Shown: positions 38,816 to 50,965 of the stretch, piece after piece
How positions within the stretch are numbered: the first letter of the stretch is position 1
Layout: each line of letters starts with the position of its first letter
NCBI GenBank assembly: GCA_022316685.1
Contig: JAKJHU010000023.1
Coordinates: 9,484,096-9,548,095 of the forward strand
Length of the DNA: 64,000 bases
Direction: 5' to 3'
DNA from: Progne subis subis
Lineage: Eukaryota > Chordata > Aves > Passeriformes > Hirundinidae
Program-made: the position numbers and the translations under genes
The notes under the pieces: model-generated
Told to the model about the DNA's origin: nothing
Database searches by the model: none
Seen by the model: only the letters and a program-made list of their open reading frames with translations

Positions 38816-41190
38816 GTGAGACTGACAAACTGTGTTTATGCTTACACATTATTGATAATGATAAAATGCAGTAAAAATAGGAAATGGTGAGTTTCTTGTA
38901 AAAACACGGAACTGCTTTTGTGTTTTAATTGTCAAAAAAATCATCCTGTTAGAGCTAGAGATGAACTTTGTAATATACACACTTTGAAGCATACATTTTC
39001 TTATCTAAACATGCAACAGACACCTCATTTGTTCTCCCTTACTGATGTCAGGGAGCTGATTTGCCCTTTTATTGGCCCAGTATCTGTGAGTGTCAAAGCA
39101 GCAAAACAAAATGTAAATAGTACCCATTTCATCCTCAAACTCTAAGTTGCACCAGAAGGGTTTTATTTTCATATTGCTGAGCTGTTGTTACTCTAAAGTG
39201 TCCTCAGATAGGTATAAGTCCTGAAATGAACTTTCAGTACTTTGCTATAGCTGTGTGCACACTTTTGCGGTGTGCCCTGCAAGGAGAATTATGCTCAGCC
39301 CTGTACTGGTTCTTTGACCAGTGTCAATATGTATGTACATATTGCTCCAAGGATGTCACTTCAGGGTGCTACAAGTCAGGAAATCACCTGTAGAAAATAA
39401 AGTTATAAATCCCTTTATTATCACCTTCTTGCTGTTCTACTTCCCACAATGTCATTTCAGTTATCCTTGGACTTGTAACAATTCTTTTTTTGCCTCTAAA
39501 CATTTTAACTTCTACTTCTCTTTCTGATTTCTCTGATAACTTAGTACCCTTTATCTGTAAAAATACCTATATGAGGAGCAGAACTCTCTGTTTAGGAGAA
39601 ATTCTGGGCAAAAGCAGTTTTTCCTAAGACTATTTAGTGCTGAAAGGTCCTACAAAAAGCTGCTTTGTGTTCAATGAAGACAGAAAGGGGCAGGGAGGGT
39701 GACTACACGTATCTTTAAGCTGTCTTGTGTGGGGCTTAGTCTTGGAGTTCCTTGCTGGCCTTGAGGAGCAGGATGTTTTCACAGTATCCTCTGGCTGTAC
39801 CCACTGGGTCAAGACTCGGGGACTCTGGCACAGAAACTGTTCCCAGTGGGTTGCTGCTTCTTATTTCAAGACCTCATCTCCTTGACAGGACATCAGAACT
39901 AGGAAGCAAGAAAAGTCTGAGCCCTGGAACTTGGCCAGGCGCATGAACTTGAGGTATTCTGTATTGCATTTAACCAAGAACTTTTTTTAAGCAGACTGGA
40001 TCTGATTATAAAGTCCAGAAAAAGGCCAAAAGCTAATTGTAAGTAGATGTGACTGAGAGTATTTATAATTTTCTGTTCTGATAGACTAAGTTATTCCTGC
40101 AGTTCCACCAGCTGCTTATGGGAGTCTGTGGCAAATTCTAGCCTGGGGTCTGAAGTGCCAAGATGAAACTAACCTTACATTTTCCGCTCCTGTCACTAAA
40201 TCTGCCTTACCTCAAAGAAGTATTGTGATGAGATGGACAAAGCTCTCCAGGAGCACTTGAAGGTGATTGTGTGCTAATGACTGCTTCAGAAAAATGTTCT
40301 TGCACAAATTTGCTTTAACTCTCCAGTCCCATAACATATAGTTGCTTCTTGACCTCTGAGAATGCAACAGTCACTAGAATAAATGAGGATTTTCTCATGT
40401 AAAACATGTGTCCTTCATGTCTTCTTGCTGCTCTTCTGCCACCATCCACTCTGCAGTCACTTGAATTATATTGCTGTGAGGCTCTACTGGATGAGAAGAA
40501 AGTAAATGTTTGAAGTACAAGCTGTAATATTTCTCTGCCATGTGGACTTGCTCAAGACATCACCAGAGACTGTAAGGTTAAGGATGTTGATATCACCTGC
40601 AGTCACATCTTTCTCTTGAGAAATTCTGGGCTTGATGTGCACAGTGCAACAAATGTCTGTTCAGTTACACAAGTTGGTGCAAGCTGTGCATACCTTAATT
40701 CCCAAGGTAATTTAGCAACAGTGCCACGTGTGCTGGAGAAAATGTGAACGTATTATTTTCTTCCTTACTCTGCTTTGCTTGCAACACCTTCAGAATTCAG
40801 TAGTCTGAATACTCACTGTGCTTTGCAGTTACACTTTCCTTTCTTACTGTACAGTAGCTGAGGATGAAGCCTCAGACTGAATGTAGCCATTGAAATCTGG
40901 ATTTTGAATCCATCGTCTTGGTAATTGCTTCCTTCCTTGGCTTTGTGAACCGTTTCAGACCTGACTTGAACAGGTAGTGATCCTCAGATGTACCTGAACA
41001 CCAGGAGTGGCTCACTGTCAGTCTGGAGGCAAGGGCCTAACTACAGTCAGTGGCAGGTGGGAAGCATATCATCTGGTCAGAGTTCCTTCTCTCTTCCTCC
41101 TCTCTCTACTGTTTCACCCATCCCCTACCTCCCCACATTTTCCTTTCCCTTTCCCTTTCTTCTCCTTAATGCAATACCTGTTTTATCTTT
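38816..41190. other. non-coding stretch
   Basis: No supported gene. A pyrimidine-rich stretch (about 41081-41165) lies just before the solo LTR. Confidence 0.5.
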
Positions 41191-41816
41191 ATGTTCTGTC
41201 ACGATGTGCTTCGATGTGAAAGCGCTTAACAGGGGAGTGACACCTTCCCCCAGGGCCCTGAATGTCCAGGACAGTCGCCTGTGGGTCAGGGTTAAGAAAC
41301 ACGAGATGGGCTCAGCTTGCAACTCCAAGGAACGTTTATTATTAAAACATAAAATAAGATGCAACTTAACTTGAAGACAAATCAGGGGCTGAGATCCCGA
41401 ACAAAGGCTTTGTTGTGGATTTTAAGGGGTAGGGGTAAGGGAGGAGTTTTGGGGTCAGTAGCCAATAACAAAGCAAATGAGGTGGAGCACAATTTGGGGT
41501 GACAAAGCTTAAACCAACCAGGGAGAACACAGGGAGGATACAATCTTAACTAAACCAATGGGACATCGAGTACAACAGAATCTTCTGGACTCAGGCGTAG
41601 GGTCAGAAAAGGATTGACAGCTAATAGGTGGGGATAAGGGCAGGCATAAGGGCAGAGTAACAAGGAAGTGTAGGAGAGGAGAACGAGGGATAAACAACTA
41701 AGGGGAGTTGGAATAAACCATTAAGGACATTGACAGTTACAATATAATAGAAAGGGGTTTACAAAGCATTTTGCAGAGCAAAGGGACATAACAAAAAACG
41801 CACCGCAACAATGTTC
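41191..41816. repeat. 6-bp target-site duplication flanking a solo LTR
   Basis: ATGTTC occurs at 41191-41196 immediately before the element and at 41811-41816 immediately after it. The copies are perfect, so the insertion boundaries are exact. Confidence 0.88.
41197..41810 (-). mobile_element. solo LTR of an endogenous retrovirus (ERVK-like)
   Basis: Read on the reverse strand, this 614-bp element starts TGTTGCGGTGCG and ends CACATCGTGACA. These are imperfect inverted repeats (8 of 12 match) with TG...CA termini. Its polyadenylation signal AATAAA is at 41335-41340 (TTTATT on the given strand). A TTAAAA promoter-like box (about 41417-41422) lies upstream of it in the element's own direction. 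The perfect ATGTTC duplication shows a complete insertion reduced to one LTR. It has no coding content. It differs in sequence from the 9270-9933 LTR, so the two belong to different families that share the 6-bp integration footprint. Confidence 0.88.
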
Positions 41817-44800
41817 AGCTTCTCCCACTTCTCTGTAGAAAGAAATGAGAACTTATAAAATTACAAGTGAAATAAAGGCTTATGAAAGCTATTACACGCC
41901 TTTGTAATTAAAGTTTGATTATTGTTTCAGTTGTGCCCCCATTAACAGGTATGTAAACACAGATGGATATGAAGACAAGCAGACACAGAGCTCCCATTAT
42001 TGAAAATAATTATGAATAGCAGGAACCCAGAGAGAGCTCTTGCTCTCTGGATCAGGTATGTCTGTGTCGGTTAGACTTCTTAGAAGTTGGAGTTACACAA
42101 ACAGACACAGAGGAAATACTGAAACGAAAGACGCACAAATTTCTTCTTACTGGATATAAAGCTATTGCTCAGCACAGCAGCCATCCCCCAGGGAGTTTTT
42201 CTGTCTTTCCATGCAGTAGACATTACAAATGTGAACTAGTGAAGGGTAACAAGGCAGCTGTGCTCTTCATAAGGTTGAGGCAGAGCCTATTGAAAACCAG
42301 AGCATCTACACGGTGTTTACATCTCTCAAAAGTTCAACAAACAGTGTTTGTTTGTGATTTGTATCTGCCTTTTGCTGACCACTCTCCTCTATCAACAAGG
42401 GCGTCCCTCCCTGGAGCAGGGGAGGACTGAGCCAGGGGATGCTGTGGAGAGCTGGGAGTATGCCTGCCCTTCAGCCAAGGGTGTGTTTGCAGCCTGTGCA
42501 GACATTCCCTGCTGAACTCTGAGCCAGCTAGATGAAGGTATGGATAGCAGTTTAGCCACTGCAGCCTGGAGCACAGTAGAGGCACCCAGTGGGATTTCCC
42601 CTCTTCCCAGGCCGGTTTTGCATCCTGCTGTGAGCTCCAGGTTTGCTGCAGCAAGTAGACAATTAAATGAATTAATTTAAGGGCAGCTAAAGAATAACTT
42701 GAGGAGATGAAGCAGTGTTGTGGCTGGTGAGAGGGATGGCTCTGGATCTGGCTCTGTGGCACTGTCCCCCTCACTCTGCTAGCCCAGCTTTGGAAGGGAC
42801 TTCTCTTGCTCTGAATCTGACATCATTCTGTGCATGGAATTTTCCTTCCCCCCCCCCAAATTCTATCTACCATGCTCAGCATTAGTGTGATGTTTCAAGA
42901 ATTCCGCTACTTCACAGAAATTTTTGATGCCAGTAGCCATTTTAATAAATGTTGCTTTATTTTGAAAAAATGTTTTTAATTTAATAATTATTTGATAATT
43001 AGTTTAATGTATGCTAAGTGATCGGATTGCCATATAACTGCTATGTCATGAGTGCTTTATTAAATCTAAGATCCTTGTTTGCAATATTCTATAAACTGTC
43101 TCAATTTTTCTTTTTCCATGTAGTTTTCAAGAAAACGAGTTTCTCTGTGTAAGAATTAGTTAGAGGGAATGGACAGATCTGCTTACAGAATCATCTTGAA
43201 AATACTTAATGGCCTTCACTGGGAGTGAAACAACACTCTATTTGAAGTAAAGGCTATGAACTGCTTTTATTTATCTCCAATTTCAACTTTGCAAACTGAT
43301 CAATTTAATTGGAGTTTATTTAGGGCATATCCTCACAAAACTTCCCTGGTCTAAGTAGTCCTATTGATTTATGTTGTACTCTTGTGTCAAAAGCCTGAAA
43401 TATCATCCTTTGGTGTTTTATTAATTTTTTCCAAATGAAGATTTTTTTGTTTGTTTGTTTGAGGTGTTCCCTTTTAGTTTTTTCGGTACGGGCCTATCTG
43501 CAGGTCTAAGTTCTTTTCAGGTTACTGAAGGAATTTACTGTCTCACCTGAAAGGATTTCAGCTTGATGAACATGGGTTGTTCAGCATTGTCAGGAAATTC
43601 TTCTGTTACTTGTGTGTGCATGCATGCAAGAAATACACGAGTTAAATATGGTGCTGGTTTTTTAGTTTTAGTAATCTGTACCGGCCTTTGTTCTCTTTAC
43701 GTGCTGTAAAGTCCAAATACAGAACCTTCAATGCATCATGGTGAGGAGTTCTAGTAAATAAACTGTACTTGGTCTGCATAGCCTATCATAAAAATACCAA
43801 GAAATAATGATTAATCTATTCATTGACCAAGTTCTGTGTCATTTATGCGTTCTCTTCCATCACAAAGACAGAGAATAGGAATCAGTGATTCAGGGTTTCT
43901 GTGCAATGTATGTGAGACTATTACTTTGGAAGAAAGACTCATAGTTCAAATATTATTGAAAAAATAATACATAATGCTTGTAGATAAATAGATTTAAAGT
44001 TTTAATCTGTACTGTTCATCCATTTCAGACAGTGCTGATCAATATTAGAAACATTTAACTAGACAAAATTGTAAGCTCTTCTTGCAAAGAGCTGACTCAT
44101 TGCAACAATATTAATGCATTAGCTGCTTACCCAAAGGTGGCATAAATGTTTGAAATTTCAGTTCATTATGTATTGCTTGTATTTAGCATTGCTGATGTAT
44201 GTGGAGCTGATTATTCAGTTACAACAGTAATTTAAATAGTTATATCAATTTTATTTAAGCTCCTTTTTAGACAGTGTTAATTTTTAAAAGAAGTACAAAC
44301 TCCGAACCCTGCACAGAACTGAGCAGGTGGTTCTACAACAGCTAACTGAGATAAAAGAAGAAACTAGAGTGTGTGTATTGTTAACTTATGGTCATAAATT
44401 AAATGAAAACAGAGGTGTCTGGCCAGACAGCAAGTCTGTTCACTGCTGTTGCAGGCAGTCTGCAATATAATTTCACCATACTTCTGAGATTCAAGCTCCA
44501 ACACAAAAGTATTTAAATTGTTCTCAAGCACCAGGCAGGAAAAATCATAAGAAGGCTGTGTAAGGAGCAGAGCTGAGGTGGTGCTGAAGAGAGAACTGAT
44601 TCTTACCCAGAACTGAGAGAGACAAGAACTATAGGGAATGGGGTGAGCTCAGTGATACAGATGGTGAGAACAGTTTCCCAGAAATTCATTATCTGTCCTA
44701 TCAGCTAGTTTCTCTTGCTTTGCCTTTGCTTTCACTAATAGCTTTGAGCCAGCTTTAGAGTCCTCTGCAGTTAACAAGAGGGTTTTTTTCTTTATTTGCT

Positions 44801-47486
44801 AGTCTTTGTGTCCTAAGGGAGAGACTAGGTAGTTTTGTGTTCTGCCTGCAGCATCTAACTTGCTCTTGTATAAAGGAGCTTGATTCAGTGCCTGAGGGTG
44901 AGTGCAGTCTTCCTGCCAAAAAGCCCCCTGAAGCCAGAGGTGGGTGACCTTTTCTGATGAATGGTTTGCTTTGAGGAAGCTAGAGGCCTGATCTTTCCAA
45001 GTGTGTTTGTAATTCAGAGCTGAATTTGGTGAGAAACAGCGATGAACTACAACATAGAGAAAATACTATTGAGCTGTTTCCCTCCAACATTTCCAAACCA
45101 AACAGCCTTAATTTTCTAATGCTAGACTGCTTAGAGTCCCTTAAGGGCAGTTTGTGGGCATTTGGCACCAGCCCTACCAGGGAACAGAGCAGCTCACCCC
45201 TGAGCTGTGCTGGAGACAGGCTGTGTAAGGATCCCACTCTCCAGGCTCTAAGGCGAGAAGGCACGTATTGCGTCTTGATTCTCTCGTGGTTCCACGTCTG
45301 TGCTCCAAATGATTCCATAAATGAGAGGTGAGTATGGCCCCACACTCCCTCCAGTTAACTCCAGGTCAATAGAAAGTTATTTTCATGGAGCCCTGAGCCT
45401 ACAGAGGTTATTTTTGGTCTGATCCCTTACTCGGAAGCTGTGCATCCGAGGCTGAGGCATATCCATTTCTTTTAGCAGGCTTTCAGCTCCTGCAAGGAGA
45501 TAGATATTAGTATCAGAAGCGAAGCAGAGATATTAAATGAGGTCAAGGTGACCATACCTAAGTGTTAGATAACACAATAATTTAAAATGATGGATGAAAT
45601 AATTTAAAGAATTTGAATTATAACCTACAGTACAGACACAGGATGACCCTTGTAGCGTGGGGTGTGCAAAACTGTGTGAATGCCTCTAGCAGCTGGGTGC
45701 AGGGGAGCTATGAGGGGGAGCAGCAGGTACACTGACAAAGAAGCTTTTTCACTCTCATTTCAAAGAGGTGAAATTCCTGATGTCCTTGTAATACCCAGTG
45801 TGGTGTGGGAGGAAGCGAAAAAAGAGGAATAGATTGCTTTCAGAAAACAAATGGAAAAAAAGAAAGCTAAAAAATAATAGAGTTACATATATTTTTAAAA
45901 AATCTAATGACATTTAACAGACAACAACTGGAAAGACTGGATTAAAATATTTTTCTTGCTAAGGTCCATTTGTGGTCAATACTGAGGAAGAAATTATTCA
46001 ACCTAATGGTCGGTAGAGAAGTGTAACTTGTATTTCAGACAGCACATGCTTGGACATCAGAGGTAGGAAACCAGGACTCTGAAGTGTTATGTACTTGACT
46101 GTTTTATGTTAGCAACTGTGTAGTCTGATTCACACTAAAACATGTGAGAGTGCAATTATTCTCCTGAACACAATATATATGAGTACAGCAATATAGATTT
46201 AACATGCATAATTATTGCAGTCTTTGTCCCTGCTATAATTTTAAATTATTGATCTCAGTTTTTAAATCTCTTGTTTGAAACTGCAGAAACATACAGAGAA
46301 AATACATACTTATCTTGGAGCAGAAATGCTGGTTGTTTTGTTGCAATAAAAAGAGATTTTTTTTTTTCCTTTTATGTCTGCAGCTTCATGAGCTCGCTTT
46401 TAAAAAATCAAAATCTTGTTTGCTGTCGAAGATAGTTCTTAACTTTCCTTTTTAAAATTTATTCAGAAACCCTTATGACACATAAGATAGAGCATATGAA
46501 AGAAATTCAGTCTTTCTCTTTTCTTTTCCCTCCCTCCTTTTTTTTTTTTCCCAGAGAAGTAACATAAAGTATGTGTGTAGTGTAAGAAAGTGTGCTGAAG
46601 TTTCATGTTTCAGGTAATCTTCTTTAAAATAATGGGAGTCTAGATTGCATCAGTTAGTTTAAAAACTGCTATGCTATTGGTAGGGAGAAAATGGGATTTG
46701 AGCCAAAATTTGCCTGTGTTACTGCCAAAGTCTGTATCAGATTTAAGACACATGCTTCTGCAAGCTTCCATGAAGGTTGTGAAAAAAGTTTTCATACAGA
46801 GTTGGATTACAGCTCTCGGCTCAAGACACTGGCCATTACACTACCATCTTAAAAGCCTGCCGTAACACGGAGCACAGAATTGAGCAGATTTCTCATATTT
46901 TCTGGACCACAGATGGATTTTATATGTCTCTTTGTGTCTAGATGGAAGATATATTAACTTCATTAACTGGAATCCATACTTGATCGTTTGTGAGTGTGTA
47001 TGTGTATACATACCGATATATATCTATTTAAAACCTTATCATGATTTTATTTCAAGTGTATCTAAGATCTGCTCTAAGAAATTGCATTCTCTAGAGGAAC
47101 TTACAATTGTTTTGAGCAGCAAAGAGACAGATATTTACTCTCAGATGCTGGAATCCTTTGTGAGTTTATGAGAGAAATTCTGGAAGCTTTTTTGTGTTGG
47201 TGGTAGAGAAATGCCTTTTGCAACAGACACTTCCAGCTGTACAACAACGACTGCGTAGTAACCTGTGGATTTTAAACATCAGAATGTACAAACCGTGGGC
47301 AACTGTGAATATTTTCATAGTTTCTCTTCTACATCTGCTGCAAGGATCTGACTATGAGAATGGATCTGTGAAGGTAAGTGAACTTTATTTACGGTGATTC
47401 TTAATAATACAAACTTACAGAATTAGCTGCATTTACTGTGCAAGGTAGTGGGTTTCTTGCTGTTTGAGTAATGGATTGTTGGTGGG
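41817..47486. other. non-coding stretch
   Basis: No supported gene. The reverse-strand 146-codon frame (42334-42774) and the 121-codon frame (44980-45345) have no recognisable content. A short C run lies near 42849-42858. Confidence 0.55.
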
Positions 47487-47576
47487 GTTTTTTTGTGTGG
47501 TTTTTTTTTTGTTTGTTTTGTTGTTCTTTTTTGGGGTTTTTTTTGTGTGTGTGTGGTTTTTTTTGGTTTTTTTTCC
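47487..47576. repeat. G/T-rich low-complexity tract
   Basis: T runs mixed with GTGTGTGTG and GGGG. It produces a lysine/threonine-rich shadow frame on the reverse strand. Confidence 0.88.
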
Positions 47577-50500
47577 TTTGGTGATGGTTTAGTTGCAGAG
47601 ATGTTTAGCAGCAATAGAGAAAAATGAATCTACAAGGAATTTAAATATTCTGTTTAATATTTTATTACTTTTTTTACTAGTTATTAAGTACTTGCATACT
47701 TTGTTTTTGAGTTAAAATTTTAGTTTCAGTCATGCAAAATAAAAGAAAAATCTGAAAAAGAAGCATGAGACAGAGCATTTAGAATATTTGATAAATGCAC
47801 TTTTTTTATTTCAGGTATTTATAATTGCAGGAATTAGTATGCTGGCATTGAAATTTTCCTTGTAAAAACACGTGTTCATCAGTTGTTCACTTGTTTGCCA
47901 GATATCAGAGAAACATTTTTCTTTTCCTTCATTAGTAAAAGTTATATAGGATTTGAAACTAAACAGCCACTAGTAATAGTGGAGCACGTTGCCTGGTAAT
48001 TAACTTCTCTTCTGAATGTAGTATATGAAATTCACTATATTCAAAATTTAGGCTGAAGCCTCACCATGAGAGCAGGATTTTTCAGATCTGACTTTGAGAC
48101 AACGTGAAAACATCCAGGACAATCATTTAGAAAAATCAGAACAAAAACTGGAACAAGTTTCTACACATGCAGTCTGTCCAAAAATGATTAATACAGTGTG
48201 TGGTCCAGAAAAAAAATTTATTTGTTTTTCACTAGCAGAGCAAAACAAGCTGATATTTTTGCTTTCACTTCAGAAAACCTCCTACTTGCAAGCGATGACC
48301 ACACACTAGTCTGTGAGCCTGCTGCATGCTGACCTGTGCTTTAGAAAAGAAATGCTGTGTTGTGTGCCTAATTGCAGACTGCCAGCCCAATAAGTCAGCA
48401 GTGGTGAGCCATGTGTGCCTCAGGATGACTGATGGCTGCTGACTGTTCACAAGCTTTTAATTTACAACCTCAGCAATCAATTCTTTGAAGGCATTAGGAC
48501 CAGAGTAATAAGCCTTGTTCAATACATTAACTCTGTGCACCGTATGACAAATCACTGGTTTTGTACTTGTAGGAATCACTTTGTTTAAATCAGAATGTGC
48601 TTTCTAATATGGAATAGTATCAGAATTTTATAATTGGCAGGGGTGATAATTCTAGCCACATGTGGGACGCAAGTTTATTCAGCACCATCGTAAAACCACT
48701 AGAAAGCCCTTTAATTATAAACTTTGAATCCATATCCACTTTGCCTAGAGTAAATGCAAGAGCTCTTCTTGCTAGCTTATAGTGGCTTGCAGTTCATTCA
48801 CTGTGATAGGATTTTTCATCCAGCATAGGTACAACTGTGATTATTTTCACTGAAATTTAGTTACCACTGTCAAGCAGCCAGCTTAGCCACAGGCTACTGT
48901 TCTTGAAACAACTCACTGAGGGGTTCCAAGACTATCCTAAAGGAATCTTATAGGTCACACTCAAAAAGGTATCACACTCAAATGCAAATCACACTCCAGT
49001 ATGTCACTTGCATTGGTTGCTGATTGCCAAAAGGAAAAGACTGGCTTTCTGCTTGTTCTGGCTCTTTTGGTATAGATAGAGGTTTTTGGCTAAACTGCTC
49101 ATTTATCTTTTAATGTTCTACATAGAGTGTTAGCTTTCTGGGCTGTTTTCTCCTGTATGACATGTGGGCTTCTGTGTGTGTACATATCTGGAAATACACC
49201 ACAAAACGTTCTTCATCTTACAGTGCCGGATGGCACGCAGGTTTATGACTATTTTTTACCATTTGCACCTCAAATTGAATTTGCAGTACACTGAAATAAT
49301 GTATTGCATTCACCTACCCTACCTTATTTTTAAAAGATTCTTTAAGATCAACAGCAGCATTGTCTGGATAAAACCCACAAGGTCGGGATGTGGGTAATAC
49401 AAAACCAGTGAGACCTAGGAAGGGTTAAGCACCAGCAACCTGCTCTGCCCTCTGTTATATGAATCCAAGTTAGGTGAGCTCTGCCCAGGACACCTGAAGT
49501 TTTAAAACTTTTTATGCTTTAAATCATCAGGTGGCATCAGTGTAGTATCATGCAATAGAGTTTTAGGGGGCTAAGGGTTTAAATACTCTCTTTTCCCCCT
49601 TCAAATATCCTGATTAAAGGTATGAAGGTTAAAAAGTTTATGTACAAGCTGCCGTGATCCAGCATCTCCATGGCAGTTGGCTTTTCCTAACCCTTCAAAA
49701 ACTCCATTCTCTTCTGAGCACATGAATCACTTCTCCCCACCATGTACATGTATTCCTCACCTGTCAGAGCTCTTCCTTCCTCTCTCCAGTCCTGACCTGT
49801 TCTACTCCCAGCACCTGACCTATGTTCCCTCACCTCCAGGACTCAGGGACTCAGTTTTCCAATTAGTGTCTTGTTTGTGCTATCCAAGTATTACCCTCCT
49901 TCCCACTTGCTTCCTCCTGGATAGGGACATCCTTCTTCTCTCACAGACCCTCAGGACTTTGGTCCAAGCTCCTCAGAGACAGCCCTAATGGACACTTATG
50001 TTTTCCAGTCATATGGTTTTCCAGTCATATGTTTTCCAGTCAATGGTTCCTCCATTCCCTTCTCAATCCATAGCTTCCTTCTTTGTCCCTGTGGTTTTAA
50101 CTGCCCCAACTTTCCTTTTCTTTACCCATTCCTTGTTCTGATCTTCAAAGATGATCTCAGCCTCCTTGGCCAGGTCTTGCCCTCCTCCATGAGCATTTAT
50201 CTCCTTCCCCTCCCACAGGCAAATGCAGCAGATTCCTGTCCCTGGATGCCAGACCCCTGTGGCTTGAAGGGGAAGAAGTGCAGGTCCTGTGCTCACAGCC
50301 CCATAGGCTGGACCTGCACCCATGGGTGGCCTGCACCCATGTCCTGCTCTGACCCTGAATGGACTGGAACCAGCACAGGATCTGACTGCTGCAAAGCCCT
50401 GGGAGGGCTATGCTGTTTTCTACTCTTTCACATCTCAATGGATTTTTTTCAAAGATAGCAGTAGACACATCTGAGCCAAAAAAACCAGGTTCCTCCAGTG

Positions 50501-50920
50501 TCAAAAATTCCCATCTGTGATTCACAGTAGGGAAACAGAAAAAAATTTTGCATGGATAAATGAGGAGCTTCATCCTCCACTGCGGTCAAACCATTTTGAC
50601 AGAGAGAGCAAAAACTTATTAAAATAATTTTGAGGCAGACATCTGGTATGGAAAGTTTTAGTGTGAACATCAAATGTCTGGCAGTCAGAAACCCAACTGG
50701 AGCACAGGCTCATGCTAGGAAGCAGTGGGCAGCCTCAGACAGGCGCAGCACAGCCACACAGGTGTCCAACAGGGCTTGGCTCCAGAGCTAAACTGATGTC
50801 AAGGCTGGCCCTTGCCCTCCAGTGGCTTGGTTCAGGATGCCAGTCTAACATACAAAGTCCTCATGGAAGAATTAGATTTCCACGTGGGTTTTCTGAAGAC
50901 TGAGAATTATTTTTTTAAAG
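47577..50920. other. non-coding stretch
   Basis: No supported gene. The pyrimidine-rich segment at about 49680-50220 gives proline/serine/leucine-rich open frames, as expected for CT-rich DNA. It contains a small tandem repeat (50001-50046). Confidence 0.5.
50001..50046. repeat. 15/16-bp tandem repeat, three copies
   Basis: Three adjacent units of TTTTCCAGTCATATGG, the second one base shorter and the third partly changed. Confidence 0.9.
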
Positions 50921-50965
50921 GTTTTTTTTTTTTGTTTGTTTTTTTTTTTTTTTTTTTTTTTTTTT
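50921..50965. repeat. interrupted poly-T tract
   Basis: A T-rich run interrupted by GTTTG, ending in 25 uninterrupted T residues. Confidence 0.9.

Noticed and set aside
42334..42774. 146-codon reverse-strand open frame
   Set aside because: No domain and no convincing splice or promoter context. A frame of this length is expected by chance in a moderately GC-rich patch of a 64-kb window.
49677..50458. Two adjoining forward open frames (103 and 156 codons)
   Set aside because: CT-rich low-complexity DNA gives long serine/proline/leucine frames. Reverse-strand frames are equally open and no domain is visible.
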